This document shows positions 43,691 to 52,276 of a stretch of DNA of 64,000 nt, piece by piece; position 1 is the stretch's first letter, and each line of letters starts with the position of its first letter. The notes below the pieces were generated by a model that was not told the origin of the DNA, searched no databases, and saw nothing but the letters and a program-made list of their open reading frames with translations. Location of the stretch: contig NZ_JAKJHW010000010.1 of assembly GCF_021646685.1 (NCBI RefSeq), positions 21,428 to 85,427 of the forward strand, given 5' to 3'. The DNA comes from Pseudalkalibacillus salsuginis. GTDB lineage: Bacteria > Bacillota > Bacilli > Bacillales > Fictibacillaceae. Made by a program: the position numbers and the translations under genes.

Positions 43691-43795
43691 AGTGTTCCCC
43701 CTCAAATATGTGTTATAGTTCCGTTTCACACAATCAGGAGGGATTAAACATATTTAAGAAAAAATGGGCCATATGCCTAATTAACTTCGTAATCC

Positions 43796-44125
43796 TTATA
43801 TAAGATCAACATCATTCCATTCAGGGTCAAATCGATATATAGTGAGGTCCACTTTATCATACTCATCAAATTCTATTCCCTCTTGCTTAAGTGCTGACAT
43901 TTGTTCGTTGCTCTGCCCTTCATCATGAATCGCAACTTCCCCTTTGGCATTGATGACTCGATGCCACGGCAAACCATATGTCCGACTCAACGAATGGAGT
44001 ATACGGACGACTTGCCTTGCCCCTCTTGGATTCCCTGCCAATTTTGCTATTTGTCCATATGTCATCACTTTCCCTGGTGGTATAATCCGGATAATTTGGA
44101 CGACTTTTTCAGTAAATGGCTGCAT
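43796..44125 (-). CDS. Alkyltransferase-like protein (ATL), MGMT family
   Basis: 109 residues of the O6-alkylguanine methyltransferase DNA-binding domain. VMTYGQIAKLAGNPRGARQV is the recognition helix with the arginine finger. The active-site motif is PWHRVI (residues 53-58), with Trp in place of the alkyl-acceptor Cys of PCHRV. Such ATL proteins bind O6-alkylguanine without repairing it and pass the lesion to nucleotide excision repair. A five-unit 20-bp repeat lies upstream. Confidence 0.9.
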   Translation of the reverse strand: MQPFTEKVVQIIRIIPPGKVMTYGQIAKLAGNPRGARQVVRILHSLSRTYGLPWHRVINAKGEVAIHDEGQSNEQMSALKQEGIEFDEYDKVDLTIYRFDPEWNDVDLI

Positions 44126-44327
44126 GATCGATTTCCTTCCTTTAATGTAAAACCATCAGTCTATATAGACATAGTATACAAGATGTTTGATATCTTTTTA
44201 GAGATTTTAACGAAATTTGTAAAAAAGCGGACCAGGAGGCTTACGTATTGCACGCGGAAGGTGTGGTTGTGTGAAAAAACATATGATAAAGCACCCAGGA
44301 GCTGTTCTGGGGCGTGATTGAGCAGCA

Positions 44328-44425
44328 TTATCTCGACAACTAATGGAGGAAATCCTACAACTTTGAATTTATCTCAACAACTCGGAAATTATCTCGACAA
44401 CTTCACATTTATCCCAATAACTCAA
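44328..44425. repeat. 20-bp tandem repeat array
   Basis: TTATCTCGACAACT and variants recur at 44328, about 44349 (AAATCCTACAACT), 44369, 44389 and 44409, a spacing of 20-21 bases, with variable six-base linkers. The array lies in the 430-bp gap between trpE(G) and the ATL gene. No ORF of note covers it. Confidence 0.7.
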
Positions 44426-44523
44426 AACAAGGAGGAATGATGAGAGCTCCACCCATAGTAGCGCAGCTCATAGGTTCTTGTGAGTATTAAAATTTTGGAC
44501 CCGCTTAATGTCTTCTTTAATAG

Positions 44524-44553
44524 GAAAAAGGGCTGACACGTAGGTCAACCCTT
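44524..44553 (-). terminator. Terminator of the trp operon
   Basis: AAGGGTTGAC and GTCAGCCCTT pair on the minus strand (G-T pairs in the stem), followed by TTTCC; directly after the trpE(G) stop. Confidence 0.8.
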
Positions 44554-44557
44554 TCAT

Positions 44558-46732
44558 TCATACTGGAAGTTTTTTACCTGACTCCTCCAATTGTTTCATC
44601 ACGTTATTAATGATTCTCAGACCGATATCCCCTTCTGAACTTCCGATGGATTCGGGATGAAACTGTACAGCTGTGATCGGAAGATGCTTATGCTCGATTG
44701 CCATAGGTATCTCGTCCTGCGAAAATCCAGTCAACTCCAGACAGCTTGGAAGCTGTTCAGCATAAATGGAATGATACCTGTTTGCGTTGAATTGCGCGGG
44801 TAATCCTTCGAACAACCTGTTAGGATCCAACTGTGTAATGATTGATGTCTTCCCGTGCTGCGGATAATCCAACAGTCCTAACTTCCCGCCAAAATATTCG
44901 ACAATACCCTGAAAACCGAGACAAACCCCGAAGATAGGAATCTTGCCTTCCAAACATAACTTTATCGTTTCAGTGAGATCGAATCTGGAAGGTTTCCCAG
45001 GACCAGGCGAAAGAACGACCAAATCAAAACTGTCCGATTTTTGCAGCAGTTCCCGGGCTTTGGCAGCTCTGTACGTGACCACATTTGCACCAGTCTGTTT
45101 GAAATAGTTTGCTAATGTATGGACAAATGAATCCTCATGGTCGACGATCAAAACGTTTTTGGAATCCCCATAGGAATGTACTTCCTGAATCTTTTCAGGC
45201 AATAGAGGTTGACGGATCGCCTTTACAAGTCCAGCCGCTTTAGTCAACGTTTCTTGTTCTTCATCCTCTGGTATTGAATCATAAAGCAAGGTAGCCCCGA
45301 CCCTGATTTCTGCAATTTGATTTTTCAAGGAAATCGTCCTTAATGTCAAACCGGTATTCAAATCGCCATTGAAGCTATACCAGCCAACAGCACCCCCATA
45401 CCAGCCACGTGGTGAATCTTCGTGTTCTTCGATCCAATTGATTGCTGCTTTTTTTGGAGCGCCGGTTACAGTAACGGCCCACATATGGGTCAAGAAAGCA
45501 TCAAGCGCATCAAATTCGGGTCGCAGATATCCTTCCACATGATCGACTGTATGGATCAAATGGGAATACATCTCGATTTGTCTTCTCCCGATGACTTTTA
45601 CGGATCCGGGTAGGCAGATCCTCGATTTGTCATTTCGATCTACATCGGTGCACATGGTAAGTTCTTCTTCATCTTTTTTCGAATTCAACAGCTTCCGGAT
45701 TTGATCAGCGTCTTCCAGCGCATTCTTCCCGCGTTTGATCGTACCGGATATCGGACATGTTTCAATACGATTCCCTTCTACACGGACATACATTTCCGGT
45801 GAAGAGCCAACCAGGTGCTCCCCCCCTAGGTTGATGATGAATCCATAAGGACTGGGATTGATTTGTTGAAGTCTTTCAAACACTTCTGAAGGGACTGATT
45901 CGCATTTTTCATACAAGGTTTGCGATGGAACAACTTCGAACATATCTCCTTCCTTGAAACGTTCACGCGCTTGTTCTACTAATCCTGCATATCTTCCTGG
46001 TTGATATTTTTCCAAATCAATGGTTCGATTAGGTTGAACAGGAAATTGTGCCCCGGTTCGTTGCACGCCTTCCGTATTGAATGAATTATATTGGAAATCA
46101 TAGGATAATTCATACCCATAATTTGATTGATGATCAACGACAACAATTTGATCCGGCAGAAAAAGTTTAATATCCGAATCATCCGAACGGCTTCGTTTAT
46201 GCTCGATTGGCTCGAACTGAAAAACCAAATCATATCCAAATGCTCCATAGAGGCCTAAAAAGGAATCTTGATTCGAAAAGAATAGATCCTTGATCGCCCT
46301 TATGACTGTGAATATCGATGGTTTCTTGCTACGTTCTTCTTCTGGGTAGTTTTCTTCTGTGTGTAGGATTGAAGCCTTAATCAAAGATTCACTCTTTTTA
46401 ACCTCAATAATTTCTTCCTTTTGACATAAGGTGCTGCCTATCATCTGAAGTAACAATTTACCTCGATAATTTAAAGCTTCGATGGAGAAATCCAACCCTT
46501 TGGCTCTTATTTCAAGAGGGGGATTTATAAACCCTACATCCCATCTGGAATAACGGCCAGGATACTCATAACGGCTCGAATATAACGCACCTTTATGCTT
46601 ATCGATCTGTTTTAGAATCTGATCAACAGCCTTATCAGGATCCAGGTTTTTTTGTGCTCGCGTAATCTTGATTCCACCGACTGTTTCATAGTCTTTAACT
46701 TCTGTAATAGGTGATTTGAAATAATGTTGCAA
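44558..46732 (-). CDS. trpE(G): Fused anthranilate synthase TrpE-TrpG
   Basis: 724 residues. Residues 1 to about 510 are the chorismate-using component I, with YEYPGRYSRWDVGF (tryptophan/allosteric region), CPISGTIKRG, CTDVDRNDKSRIC and TVTGAPKKAA. After a short linker, from about 525, is a class I glutamine amidotransferase: LIVDHEDSFVHTLANY, VLSPGPGKP, the Cys nucleophile in FGVCLGFQG and the His-Glu pair in AVQFHPES. This fused type is usual in rhizobia and some other proteobacteria and cyanobacteria. Bacilli normally have separate trpE and a trpG/pabA outside the operon. It starts at TTG (46732) after AAGGAGG. It is the last gene of the operon, 88 bases after trpA, and a (G/U)AG tract fills the gap. 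The sequence suggests acquisition by transfer or gene replacement. Confidence 0.95.
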   Translation of the reverse strand: MQHYFKSPITEVKDYETVGGIKITRAQKNLDPDKAVDQILKQIDKHKGALYSSRYEYPGRYSRWDVGFINPPLEIRAKGLDFSIEALNYRGKLLLQMIGSTLCQKEEIIEVKKSESLIKASILHTEENYPEEERSKKPSIFTVIRAIKDLFFSNQDSFLGLYGAFGYDLVFQFEPIEHKRSRSDDSDIKLFLPDQIVVVDHQSNYGYELSYDFQYNSFNTEGVQRTGAQFPVQPNRTIDLEKYQPGRYAGLVEQARERFKEGDMFEVVPSQTLYEKCESVPSEVFERLQQINPSPYGFIINLGGEHLVGSSPEMYVRVEGNRIETCPISGTIKRGKNALEDADQIRKLLNSKKDEEELTMCTDVDRNDKSRICLPGSVKVIGRRQIEMYSHLIHTVDHVEGYLRPEFDALDAFLTHMWAVTVTGAPKKAAINWIEEHEDSPRGWYGGAVGWYSFNGDLNTGLTLRTISLKNQIAEIRVGATLLYDSIPEDEEQETLTKAAGLVKAIRQPLLPEKIQEVHSYGDSKNVLIVDHEDSFVHTLANYFKQTGANVVTYRAAKARELLQKSDSFDLVVLSPGPGKPSRFDLTETIKLCLEGKIPIFGVCLGFQGIVEYFGGKLGLLDYPQHGKTSIITQLDPNRLFEGLPAQFNANRYHSIYAEQLPSCLELTGFSQDEIPMAIEHKHLPITAVQFHPESIGSSEGDIGLRIINNVMKQLEESGKKLPV

Positions 46733-46812
46733 ATCTATACCTCCTTATAGAAAGGAGACATGGAAAAGATTCATCTCGTCTCATCATGTCTCTGCTATAC
46801 TCATCTCTTTTT
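46733..46812 (-). promoter_or_regulatory. Predicted TRAP site and Shine-Dalgarno switch before trpE(G)
   Basis: On the minus strand (G/U)AG triplets occur at 46807, 46802, 46797, 46792, 46782 and 46777 (5' ends), with AUG filling the phase at 46787: an exact 5-nt period, as TRAP requires. CTCCTT (46757-46752) pairs with AAGGAG of the ribosome-binding site (46746-46741) around a five-base loop. GAGACATG (46792-46785), inside the triplet tract, can instead pair with CATGTCTC (46762-46755), which contains part of the anti-SD. Bound TRAP should free the anti-SD and block translation. Confidence 0.75.
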
Positions 46813-46820
46813 ATCAAAAT

Positions 46821-47618
46821 TCAGTTTACACTTGCCTCTTCTTTCGTCAATGATGATAGATAGGCTCTGAACGCTACATCCCAGCTATCCGGACATTCTG
46901 TGTAAAGCTGGTGGACTTTCCGAATGATGGAACTCCCGATGATAACCCCATCACAGACTTTCCCCACCTCAACGAATTGCTGCCTTGATGAAATGCCGAA
47001 TCCTAATGCGACTGGGAGGTCCGTAAATGATTTGGCTTCCCTCAATAATCTCTTCGTTTCTGGATGGAAGTCCTTTCGTTCACCTGTGACACCTAGAGAG
47101 GAAACACAGTACAGGAATCCCTGTGATTCTTGCGCGATTTGATACAACCGCTCTGGTGAAGTTGTCGGAGCAACTAATGAAATATAGCTGATTTGTTCTT
47201 CCGTGCAACGTTGCCTTAATGATTCACTTTCTTCAAAAGGTAAGTCCGGAATCAATAATCCATCGACATCATTTTCTTCAGCCAAATGGAAGAAGGTTTC
47301 TCGGCCCAATTGAAGGAACGGGTTGAAATACGTAAAAATCAGTACCGGTATTTCAAGACCTCTTTTTCGCATCTCCTTCACAAGCTGCATCGCTTTTTCG
47401 ATTGTCATTCCCTTTGCTCGTTTTGCCGATTCTTGGATAACAGGTCCATCTGCCAGAGGATCTGAATAAGGGATGCCGAGCTCCAACACATCGGCTCCTT
47501 CTTCCTGTAATAGAATAGCCAATTCGACTGTAATTTCAGGTGATGGGTCACCAGCCATGATAAATGGGATAAACAAAGGTTTTGTTTTACTCTTCAGATT
47601 TTCAAACCGGATGCTCAT
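46821..47618 (-). CDS. trpA: Tryptophan synthase alpha chain
   Basis: 265 residues of the TrpA barrel. LFIPFIMAGDPSPEI, ELGIPYSDPLADGPVIQES (catalytic Glu and Asp), LLIPDLPFEES and GFGISS..Q are all present. It cleaves indole-3-glycerol phosphate and channels indole to TrpB. The start shares a base with the trpB stop (TAATG). Normal length. Confidence 0.95.
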   Translation of the reverse strand: MSIRFENLKSKTKPLFIPFIMAGDPSPEITVELAILLQEEGADVLELGIPYSDPLADGPVIQESAKRAKGMTIEKAMQLVKEMRKRGLEIPVLIFTYFNPFLQLGRETFFHLAEENDVDGLLIPDLPFEESESLRQRCTEEQISYISLVAPTTSPERLYQIAQESQGFLYCVSSLGVTGERKDFHPETKRLLREAKSFTDLPVALGFGISSRQQFVEVGKVCDGVIIGSSIIRKVHQLYTECPDSWDVAFRAYLSSLTKEEASVN

Positions 47619-48811
47619 TACTGGCTCCCCTCCATTACTTTCATGATCGTCCCTACATCTTTATCCCCACGGCCTGAAAGGCATACAACAATGGATTGAT
47701 TCTGCTCCATTTCAGCGGCTTCCTTAAACGCTTGTGCCAGAGCGTGGGCACTTTCAATTGCAGGCAAAATTCCTTCTTCTTCCGATAATATTATCAAAGC
47801 CTCAACAGCCTCATCATCAGTGATCGTTTTATAGATCACCCGTTTAGAGTCTGAGAGAAAAGCATGTTCTGGCCCCACCCCAGGGTAATCAAGCCCTGCA
47901 GATATTGAATAAGGCTCGATGATCTGACCGTTCAAGTCCTGATTCAAAAATGTCATTGCTCCATGGAGAACACCAATCGAACCTGTCGTAATCGATGCAG
48001 CATGCTCACCCGTTTCGATTCCGTGTCCACCGGCTTCAACGCCAATAAGGTCTACCTTATCCTCCAAAAATGGATGGAACATACCCATCGCATTGCTTCC
48101 TCCGCCGACACAAGCGACGATCCTGTCAGGAAGCTTTTCTTCAAGGGTATGATGCTGTTGCTTTGTCTCAACCCCGATGATTCTTTGCAGGTTCCGGACA
48201 ATGTATGGGTACGGATGCGGTCCGACGACAGAACCGATGCAATAGAACGTGTCTTGTACTGCACCTGCCCAGTATCGGATCGCTTCATTTGTAGCATCCT
48301 TCAACGTTTTGCTTCCGCTTTGGACTGAAATCACCTCAGCTCCAAGTAATTTCATACGGAACACATTCAAAGATTGCCGTTCAACATCTTCTTCTCCCAT
48401 GAAAACTTTACAGCTCAATCCATATCTTGCACATGCAGTAGCGACTGCAACGCCATGTTGACCAGCACCAGTTTCAGCTACCACTTTGCTTTTTCCCATA
48501 CGCTTTGCTAATAGAACCTGCCCGATCGCATTGTTGATTTTATGTGCTCCTGTATGGTTCAAATCTTCACGCTTCAAATAAATGCGTGCACCGCCAAAAC
48601 GTTTCGTACTATTTTCAGCATACGTAAGCGGAGTTGGTCTCCCTGAATAATGGGTCAATTCATGGTCGAGTTCTTCTAAGAAGTCTTCATCCTCCATTGC
48701 AAGATTGAATGCTTCTTCCAATTCCTCTAATGCAAACATCAATGTTTCAGGGACATAGCGGCCACCGAATTGACCAAAACGTCCTTTAAGATCTGGATAA
48801 GTGGTCTGCAT
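47618..48811 (-). CDS. trpB: Tryptophan synthase beta chain
   Basis: 397 residues. The PLP lysine is in [21 protein letters not shown]; the phosphate-binding glycine loop is [23 protein letters not shown] and GVGPEHAFL are also conserved. It joins indole with serine. It overlaps trpF by 26 bases. Confidence 0.96.
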   Translation of the reverse strand: MQTTYPDLKGRFGQFGGRYVPETLMFALEELEEAFNLAMEDEDFLEELDHELTHYSGRPTPLTYAENSTKRFGGARIYLKREDLNHTGAHKINNAIGQVLLAKRMGKSKVVAETGAGQHGVAVATACARYGLSCKVFMGEEDVERQSLNVFRMKLLGAEVISVQSGSKTLKDATNEAIRYWAGAVQDTFYCIGSVVGPHPYPYIVRNLQRIIGVETKQQHHTLEEKLPDRIVACVGGGSNAMGMFHPFLEDKVDLIGVEAGGHGIETGEHAASITTGSIGVLHGAMTFLNQDLNGQIIEPYSISAGLDYPGVGPEHAFLSDSKRVIYKTITDDEAVEALIILSEEEGILPAIESAHALAQAFKEAAEMEQNQSIVVCLSGRGDKDVGTIMKVMEGSQ

Positions 48812-49436
48812 TCGTATTCATCCTCTCTATTAGGTCATTGATGAGCCGAGGGCTTTTCCGTCCGTTTTCTTCTACCCCGCTCGATAAATCGATCCCACTC
48901 GGTTTATATGTCAGACATTTCTTTATATTGACTGGATTGATGCCCCCAGCGATAAAACACGACTTCTGCAGCTTTTCTGCTTTTTCCATATAAGACGGGA
49001 TAGCGTTCCAATCGAACGAAATACCGGTTCCGCCCCATTTTCCTTTTACTTTTGTATCGATGATGTAACCATCTACAGAACTCTGGTAATCTTCCATATG
49101 TGTAAGCGTCTTTGTACTATGCGTCAATGCTTTCCATATATCAATACCGAAGATTTCCCTAATTTCATTGACAAAACGCTCCGATTCGCTGCCATGAAGT
49201 TGGATGACATTAAGGGGGATTTGCTGAAGTGTCTTTTCGATCTCCTTAATCCCAGGGTTAACAAATACACCGACATGTTTAAGTTTTGAATCCGTGGTGA
49301 TCCATCTGCATACTTCTTCTGGTGACACATAGCGCTTGCTGTCGGCGAATATGAAACCTGCAAAATCGGCTCCAGCTTTTCGTGCGTTTTCATAATCTTC
49401 CTGTGTACGTATTCCGCAAATTTTTAAATAAGGCAT
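48786..49436 (-). CDS. trpF: Phosphoribosylanthranilate isomerase
   Basis: 216 residues. [27 protein letters not shown] holds the catalytic Cys; [20 protein letters not shown] (catalytic Asp) and [15 protein letters not shown] complete the TrpF signature. It starts at the base after the trpC stop. Confidence 0.94.
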   Translation of the reverse strand: MPYLKICGIRTQEDYENARKAGADFAGFIFADSKRYVSPEEVCRWITTDSKLKHVGVFVNPGIKEIEKTLQQIPLNVIQLHGSESERFVNEIREIFGIDIWKALTHSTKTLTHMEDYQSSVDGYIIDTKVKGKWGGTGISFDWNAIPSYMEKAEKLQKSCFIAGGINPVNIKKCLTYKPSGIDLSSGVEENGRKSPRLINDLIERMNTNADHLSRS

Positions 49437-50198
49437 TCACTCATTCTCCTCAAACAAGCTCTTGATGCATTGTGTAATCGAATCAGCCTTCATCAAGGTT
49501 TCCCCAACTAGAATGCCGGATGCCCCAGCTGCATGTACCTGGTTCACATCCTCAGATGTCTTAATACCACTCTCACTGATGAAAGGGATACCCTCCGGAA
49601 TAAAAGCTGCTATTTCACTTGTATGGGCTACTGACGTCTTGAAAGTATTCAAATCCCGATTATTGATTCCGAGCAGATCCGGGGTGAATTCTGTTAAAGC
49701 CATCTCAACTTCCGCTTTCGAATGGACTTCAAGCAATACTTCAAGGCCGAGTTGTTTCGCATGAAGGAACAGCTCTTTTGCTTGCTTTGGATCGAGGATT
49801 GCTTGGATCAGTAAGATTGCATCCGCCCCAATCGATTTGCTCTCCTCAATTTGTACAGGATCAATGATGAAATCCTTCCGCAGCACGGGAAGATCCACGA
49901 CTTGCTTTATTTGTGTCAAATAATCAGGATGACCTTGAAAGTAGGTTTGGTCAGTCAATACGGATATTGCATCCGCGTGCGTATTCTCATACGCTTTAGC
50001 AATCTCCACAGGATGAAAATCTTTACGGATGATCCCTTTTGAGGGTGATGCTTTTTTGACTTCAGCAATCAGTCCAACCTTCCGATTGCTGTTGATCATC
50101 GCCCTTTTTAATGAATGGTTAGTGAATGTCTTTTCCTGAAAAGCTCTTGGATAGTTGGAAATTTCAACTCTTTTTGTTTTAACGATCTGCTCAAGCAT
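49437..50198 (-). CDS. trpC: Indole-3-glycerol phosphate synthase
   Basis: About 253 residues from the ATG at 50198, which lies within the last codons of trpD (8-base overlap) after AGGAGAGATTCT. Conserved parts: IAEVKKASPSKGIIR, LRKDFIIDPVQIEES, GINNRDLNTF and SESGIKTSEDV, giving the catalytic Lys/Glu residues. It closes the indole ring. Confidence 0.95.
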   Translation of the reverse strand: MLEQIVKTKRVEISNYPRAFQEKTFTNHSLKRAMINSNRKVGLIAEVKKASPSKGIIRKDFHPVEIAKAYENTHADAISVLTDQTYFQGHPDYLTQIKQVVDLPVLRKDFIIDPVQIEESKSIGADAILLIQAILDPKQAKELFLHAKQLGLEVLLEVHSKAEVEMALTEFTPDLLGINNRDLNTFKTSVAHTSEIAAFIPEGIPFISESGIKTSEDVNQVHAAGASGILVGETLMKADSITQCIKSLFEENE

Positions 50199-51213
50199 AG
50201 AATCTCTCCTGTACGTGGGCCATGTTGTGATAGTGACGTTCAACCAATCCTGACTCGATGGCTTCCTTTACAATTGGAACGGCAGTTTTAAAGTCATCAG
50301 CTCGATCTGCCGCCACGAGTCCAGCTGCTGTGTTCAGAATGACGATATTCTTAGCCGACAGATTCGCACTGTTGTTGAATACGTTCTTTATCAGGTTGGC
50401 GCTAGCTTCTGGTGAATCAACCTGGATGTCTTCTAATTGGCCTGTTGACAATCCAAAGTCTTCTGGATGGATCGTATAGGTTTTAATTCGATTTGGCGTA
50501 ACTTCCAGGATGGTTGTCGTTGTGGTGATCGTACATTCATCAAGCCCATCGTCACCTGAAACGATCATCGCTTTTTTAATGCCTAGTCGCTGGACAACCT
50601 CAGCCATTTTGATAGCCAATTGAGAATCATAGACGCCGATTAATTGGCGGGGACACCTAGCCGGATTGCATAAAGGACCTAAAATATTGAAGACCGTTCG
50701 GAACCCGATTTCTTTCCGCGGACCAACCGCATGCTTCATTGCGGGATGATAAAGGGGCGCAAACAAAAAACTCATCGAGTGTTCCCTCAACGCTTCCATA
50801 GCGTCTTCAACCCCAGATTGGGTAGGCACATTCAAGCGTTCAAGAACATCTGCACTTCCGCTTTTAGAAGAAAAAGAACGGTTTCCATGCTTAGCGACTT
50901 TTACGCCAAGAGAAGCCATGACAAGTGCAGAAGCTGTAGAAATATTGAAGGTTCCAGAACCGTCTCCTCCTGTACCGCAAGTATCAACTGTATCATGTAA
51001 GTTTACTGGAAAAGAAAGTGCGTGTTTGCGCATTGATTTTGCGAAGCCTGTCAGTTCTTCGACCGTTTCTCCACGCATTTTCAATATAGTCAATAAGCTG
51101 GCGATCTGACATGAAGTCACACTGCCGCTCATGATTTGATCCATTATGGATTGGGCTTCACTTTCTGAAAAAGTGGCTCCATCCATCGCGTTTTTTAAAT
51201 GGGTTTTGATCAT
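50191..51213 (-). CDS. trpD: Anthranilate phosphoribosyltransferase
   Basis: 340 residues. DTCGTGGDGSGTFNISTASALV is the PRPP loop; KHGNRSFSSKSGSADVLERL and GPLCNPA are also typical. It is the first structural gene of the operon, unlike the trpE-first order in B. subtilis. The ATG follows AAAGGAGC. The TRAP leader and a 14-codon ORF lie upstream. Confidence 0.95.
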   Translation of the reverse strand: MIKTHLKNAMDGATFSESEAQSIMDQIMSGSVTSCQIASLLTILKMRGETVEELTGFAKSMRKHALSFPVNLHDTVDTCGTGGDGSGTFNISTASALVMASLGVKVAKHGNRSFSSKSGSADVLERLNVPTQSGVEDAMEALREHSMSFLFAPLYHPAMKHAVGPRKEIGFRTVFNILGPLCNPARCPRQLIGVYDSQLAIKMAEVVQRLGIKKAMIVSGDDGLDECTITTTTTILEVTPNRIKTYTIHPEDFGLSTGQLEDIQVDSPEASANLIKNVFNNSANLSAKNIVILNTAAGLVAADRADDFKTAVPIVKEAIESGLVERHYHNMAHVQERFYA

Positions 51214-51267
51214 GTGAATGCTCCTTTCGATCCTTTATTTTTCAGAATGGTTTGGATCAAAAGAAGT

Positions 51268-51312
51268 TCAAGGTGGAATAAAGCTTAATATGTGAAGGTT
51301 ATTGAAAGACAT
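51268..51312 (-). CDS. 14-codon leader ORF between attenuator and trpD
   Basis: MSFNNLHILSFIPP, preceded by AAAAGGAGCGTGATAGAG. The GGAG is inside a hairpin: CTCTATCA...CTCC pairs with GGAG...TGATAGAG (51312-51347), so translation would depend on opening it. It has no Trp codon. The ORF may be a leader peptide or accidental; the inverted repeat itself is clear. Confidence 0.4.
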   Translation of the reverse strand: MSFNNLHILSFIPP

Positions 51313-51383
51313 CTCTATCACGCTCCTTTTGATGGAGTACTGATAGAGCTGAGGTTAAAGGGTATGAAGGTGTATAGATAAAT

Positions 51384-51417
51384 AAAAAAATCCCATGGAC
51401 ATAAGGGTGTCCAAGGA
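51384..51417 (-). terminator. trp leader terminator (attenuator)
   Basis: TCCTTGGACA and TGTCCATGGGA pair on the minus strand with a six-base loop and are followed by seven T. Its 5' arm (CCTTGG) can alternatively pair with CTAAGG at 51439-51444 as an antiterminator. Confidence 0.85.
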
Positions 51418-51439
51418 ACCGTTACAAACTTAAACGTAC

Positions 51440-51487
51440 CTTAGCTCTCCTCAACTCTCTCAAACTCTACTCTAATCTCATCTCAAC
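51440..51487 (-). promoter_or_regulatory. TRAP-binding (G/U)AG repeat tract of the trp leader
   Basis: Minus-strand RNA holds GAG, GAG, UAG, UAG, then after a five-base gap GAG, GAG, GAG, GAG (and an AAG in phase), mostly at 5-nt spacing: GAGAUGAGAUUAGAGUAGAG followed by UUUGAGAGAGUUGAGGAGAG. This is the pattern bound by the tryptophan-activated TRAP ring. Binding would mask the 5' arm side of the antiterminator and allow termination. Confidence 0.88.
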
Positions 51488-51514
51488 TTATCGTGCTAAC
51501 TAAAACTTATACCT

Positions 51515-51544
51515 ATACTATTAAAGTACCTCTATATTTGTCAA
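51515..51544 (-). promoter_or_regulatory. trp operon promoter
   Basis: Minus strand TTGACA (51544-51539), an 18-base spacer and TAGTAT (51520-51515), about 25 bases before the (G/U)AG tract. Confidence 0.65.
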
Positions 51545-51710
51545 GAGTAAAAAGAAAAAAAGTACTGCTGCCATCCGATGAAATTGTCATGAATCATTTA
51601 AAAAGCCTGCGTATCTTTGATGGTCTACCTGTTATAATGATTTTGGAATAAGCTCTGAACAGGTTATTTGCAGATTCTAAGAAACAATGAATAGGAGTTG
51701 AGCCTGGTTG

Positions 51711-51992
51711 ATGAATATGTTGAAAACGTTTCGAATCGTCGGTTACTCTGAGGGAGTTTCATTTCTCCTTTTGTTAGGTATCGCAATGCCTTTGAAATAT
51801 ATGTTCGATTATCCATTGGCTGTGACGATTGTCGGGGCAATCCACGGGGGATTATTCGTCCTTTATTGCATGATGGTCGTGTATTTGAAATTCAATCAGA
51901 ACTGGAGCTTCACGAAAGCGGCATTAGGAATTCTCGCCTCTGTCCTCCCATTCGGTCCTTTTGTGTTCGATGCAAAAGCTTTAAGAGGGTGA
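51711..51992 (+). CDS. DUF3817 membrane protein (YdzA-like)
   Basis: 93 residues, three membrane helices, with FRIVGYSEGVSFLLLLGIAMPLKYMF and the family end VLPFGPFVFDAKAL. Starts at ATG 51711 (a TTG precedes it; AGGAGTTGAG upstream). Common in Firmicutes; function unknown. Confidence 0.85.
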   Translation: MNMLKTFRIVGYSEGVSFLLLLGIAMPLKYMFDYPLAVTIVGAIHGGLFVLYCMMVVYLKFNQNWSFTKAALGILASVLPFGPFVFDAKALRG

Positions 51993-52006
51993 GAGTGTAC
52001 CTCGCT

Positions 52007-52108
52007 GAGTACTTTACAATCGTTTCACCCCCTTATAAGGTACTTAGAAACCTCTATGAGTACCTTATAACCGTTTTTTCTCTTTATAAAGTGCTTATAA
52101 TCATATTT
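52007..52108. repeat. Degenerate 51-bp tandem duplication
   Basis: GAGTAC[CT]TTA[CT]AA[CT]CGTTT starts both units (52007 and 52058); the second half of each has TTATAA(G/A)(G/T)TACTTA-like text. Palindromic TTATAAGG/CCTTATAA pieces allow cruciform pairing between units. Confidence 0.55.
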
Positions 52109-52240
52109 GTTGATATTAATGTATCAACTTTCAAGTTGTTGACGTTTTTCTGACCACTAAAATTCGTGAATTGCACGATTTTCGAAACTTATTGTTCCGA
52201 AATAAAAATAGTTGCACTGCCTGTCTCCAATGGCACTACG

Positions 52241-52272
52241 AAAAAATACACCGTAAATAATTGCGGTGTATT
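52241..52272 (-). terminator. Terminator of the MFS gene
   Basis: ATACACCG and CGGTGTAT pair on the minus strand, followed by TTTTTTC. Confidence 0.8.
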
Positions 52273-52276
52273 TAAT

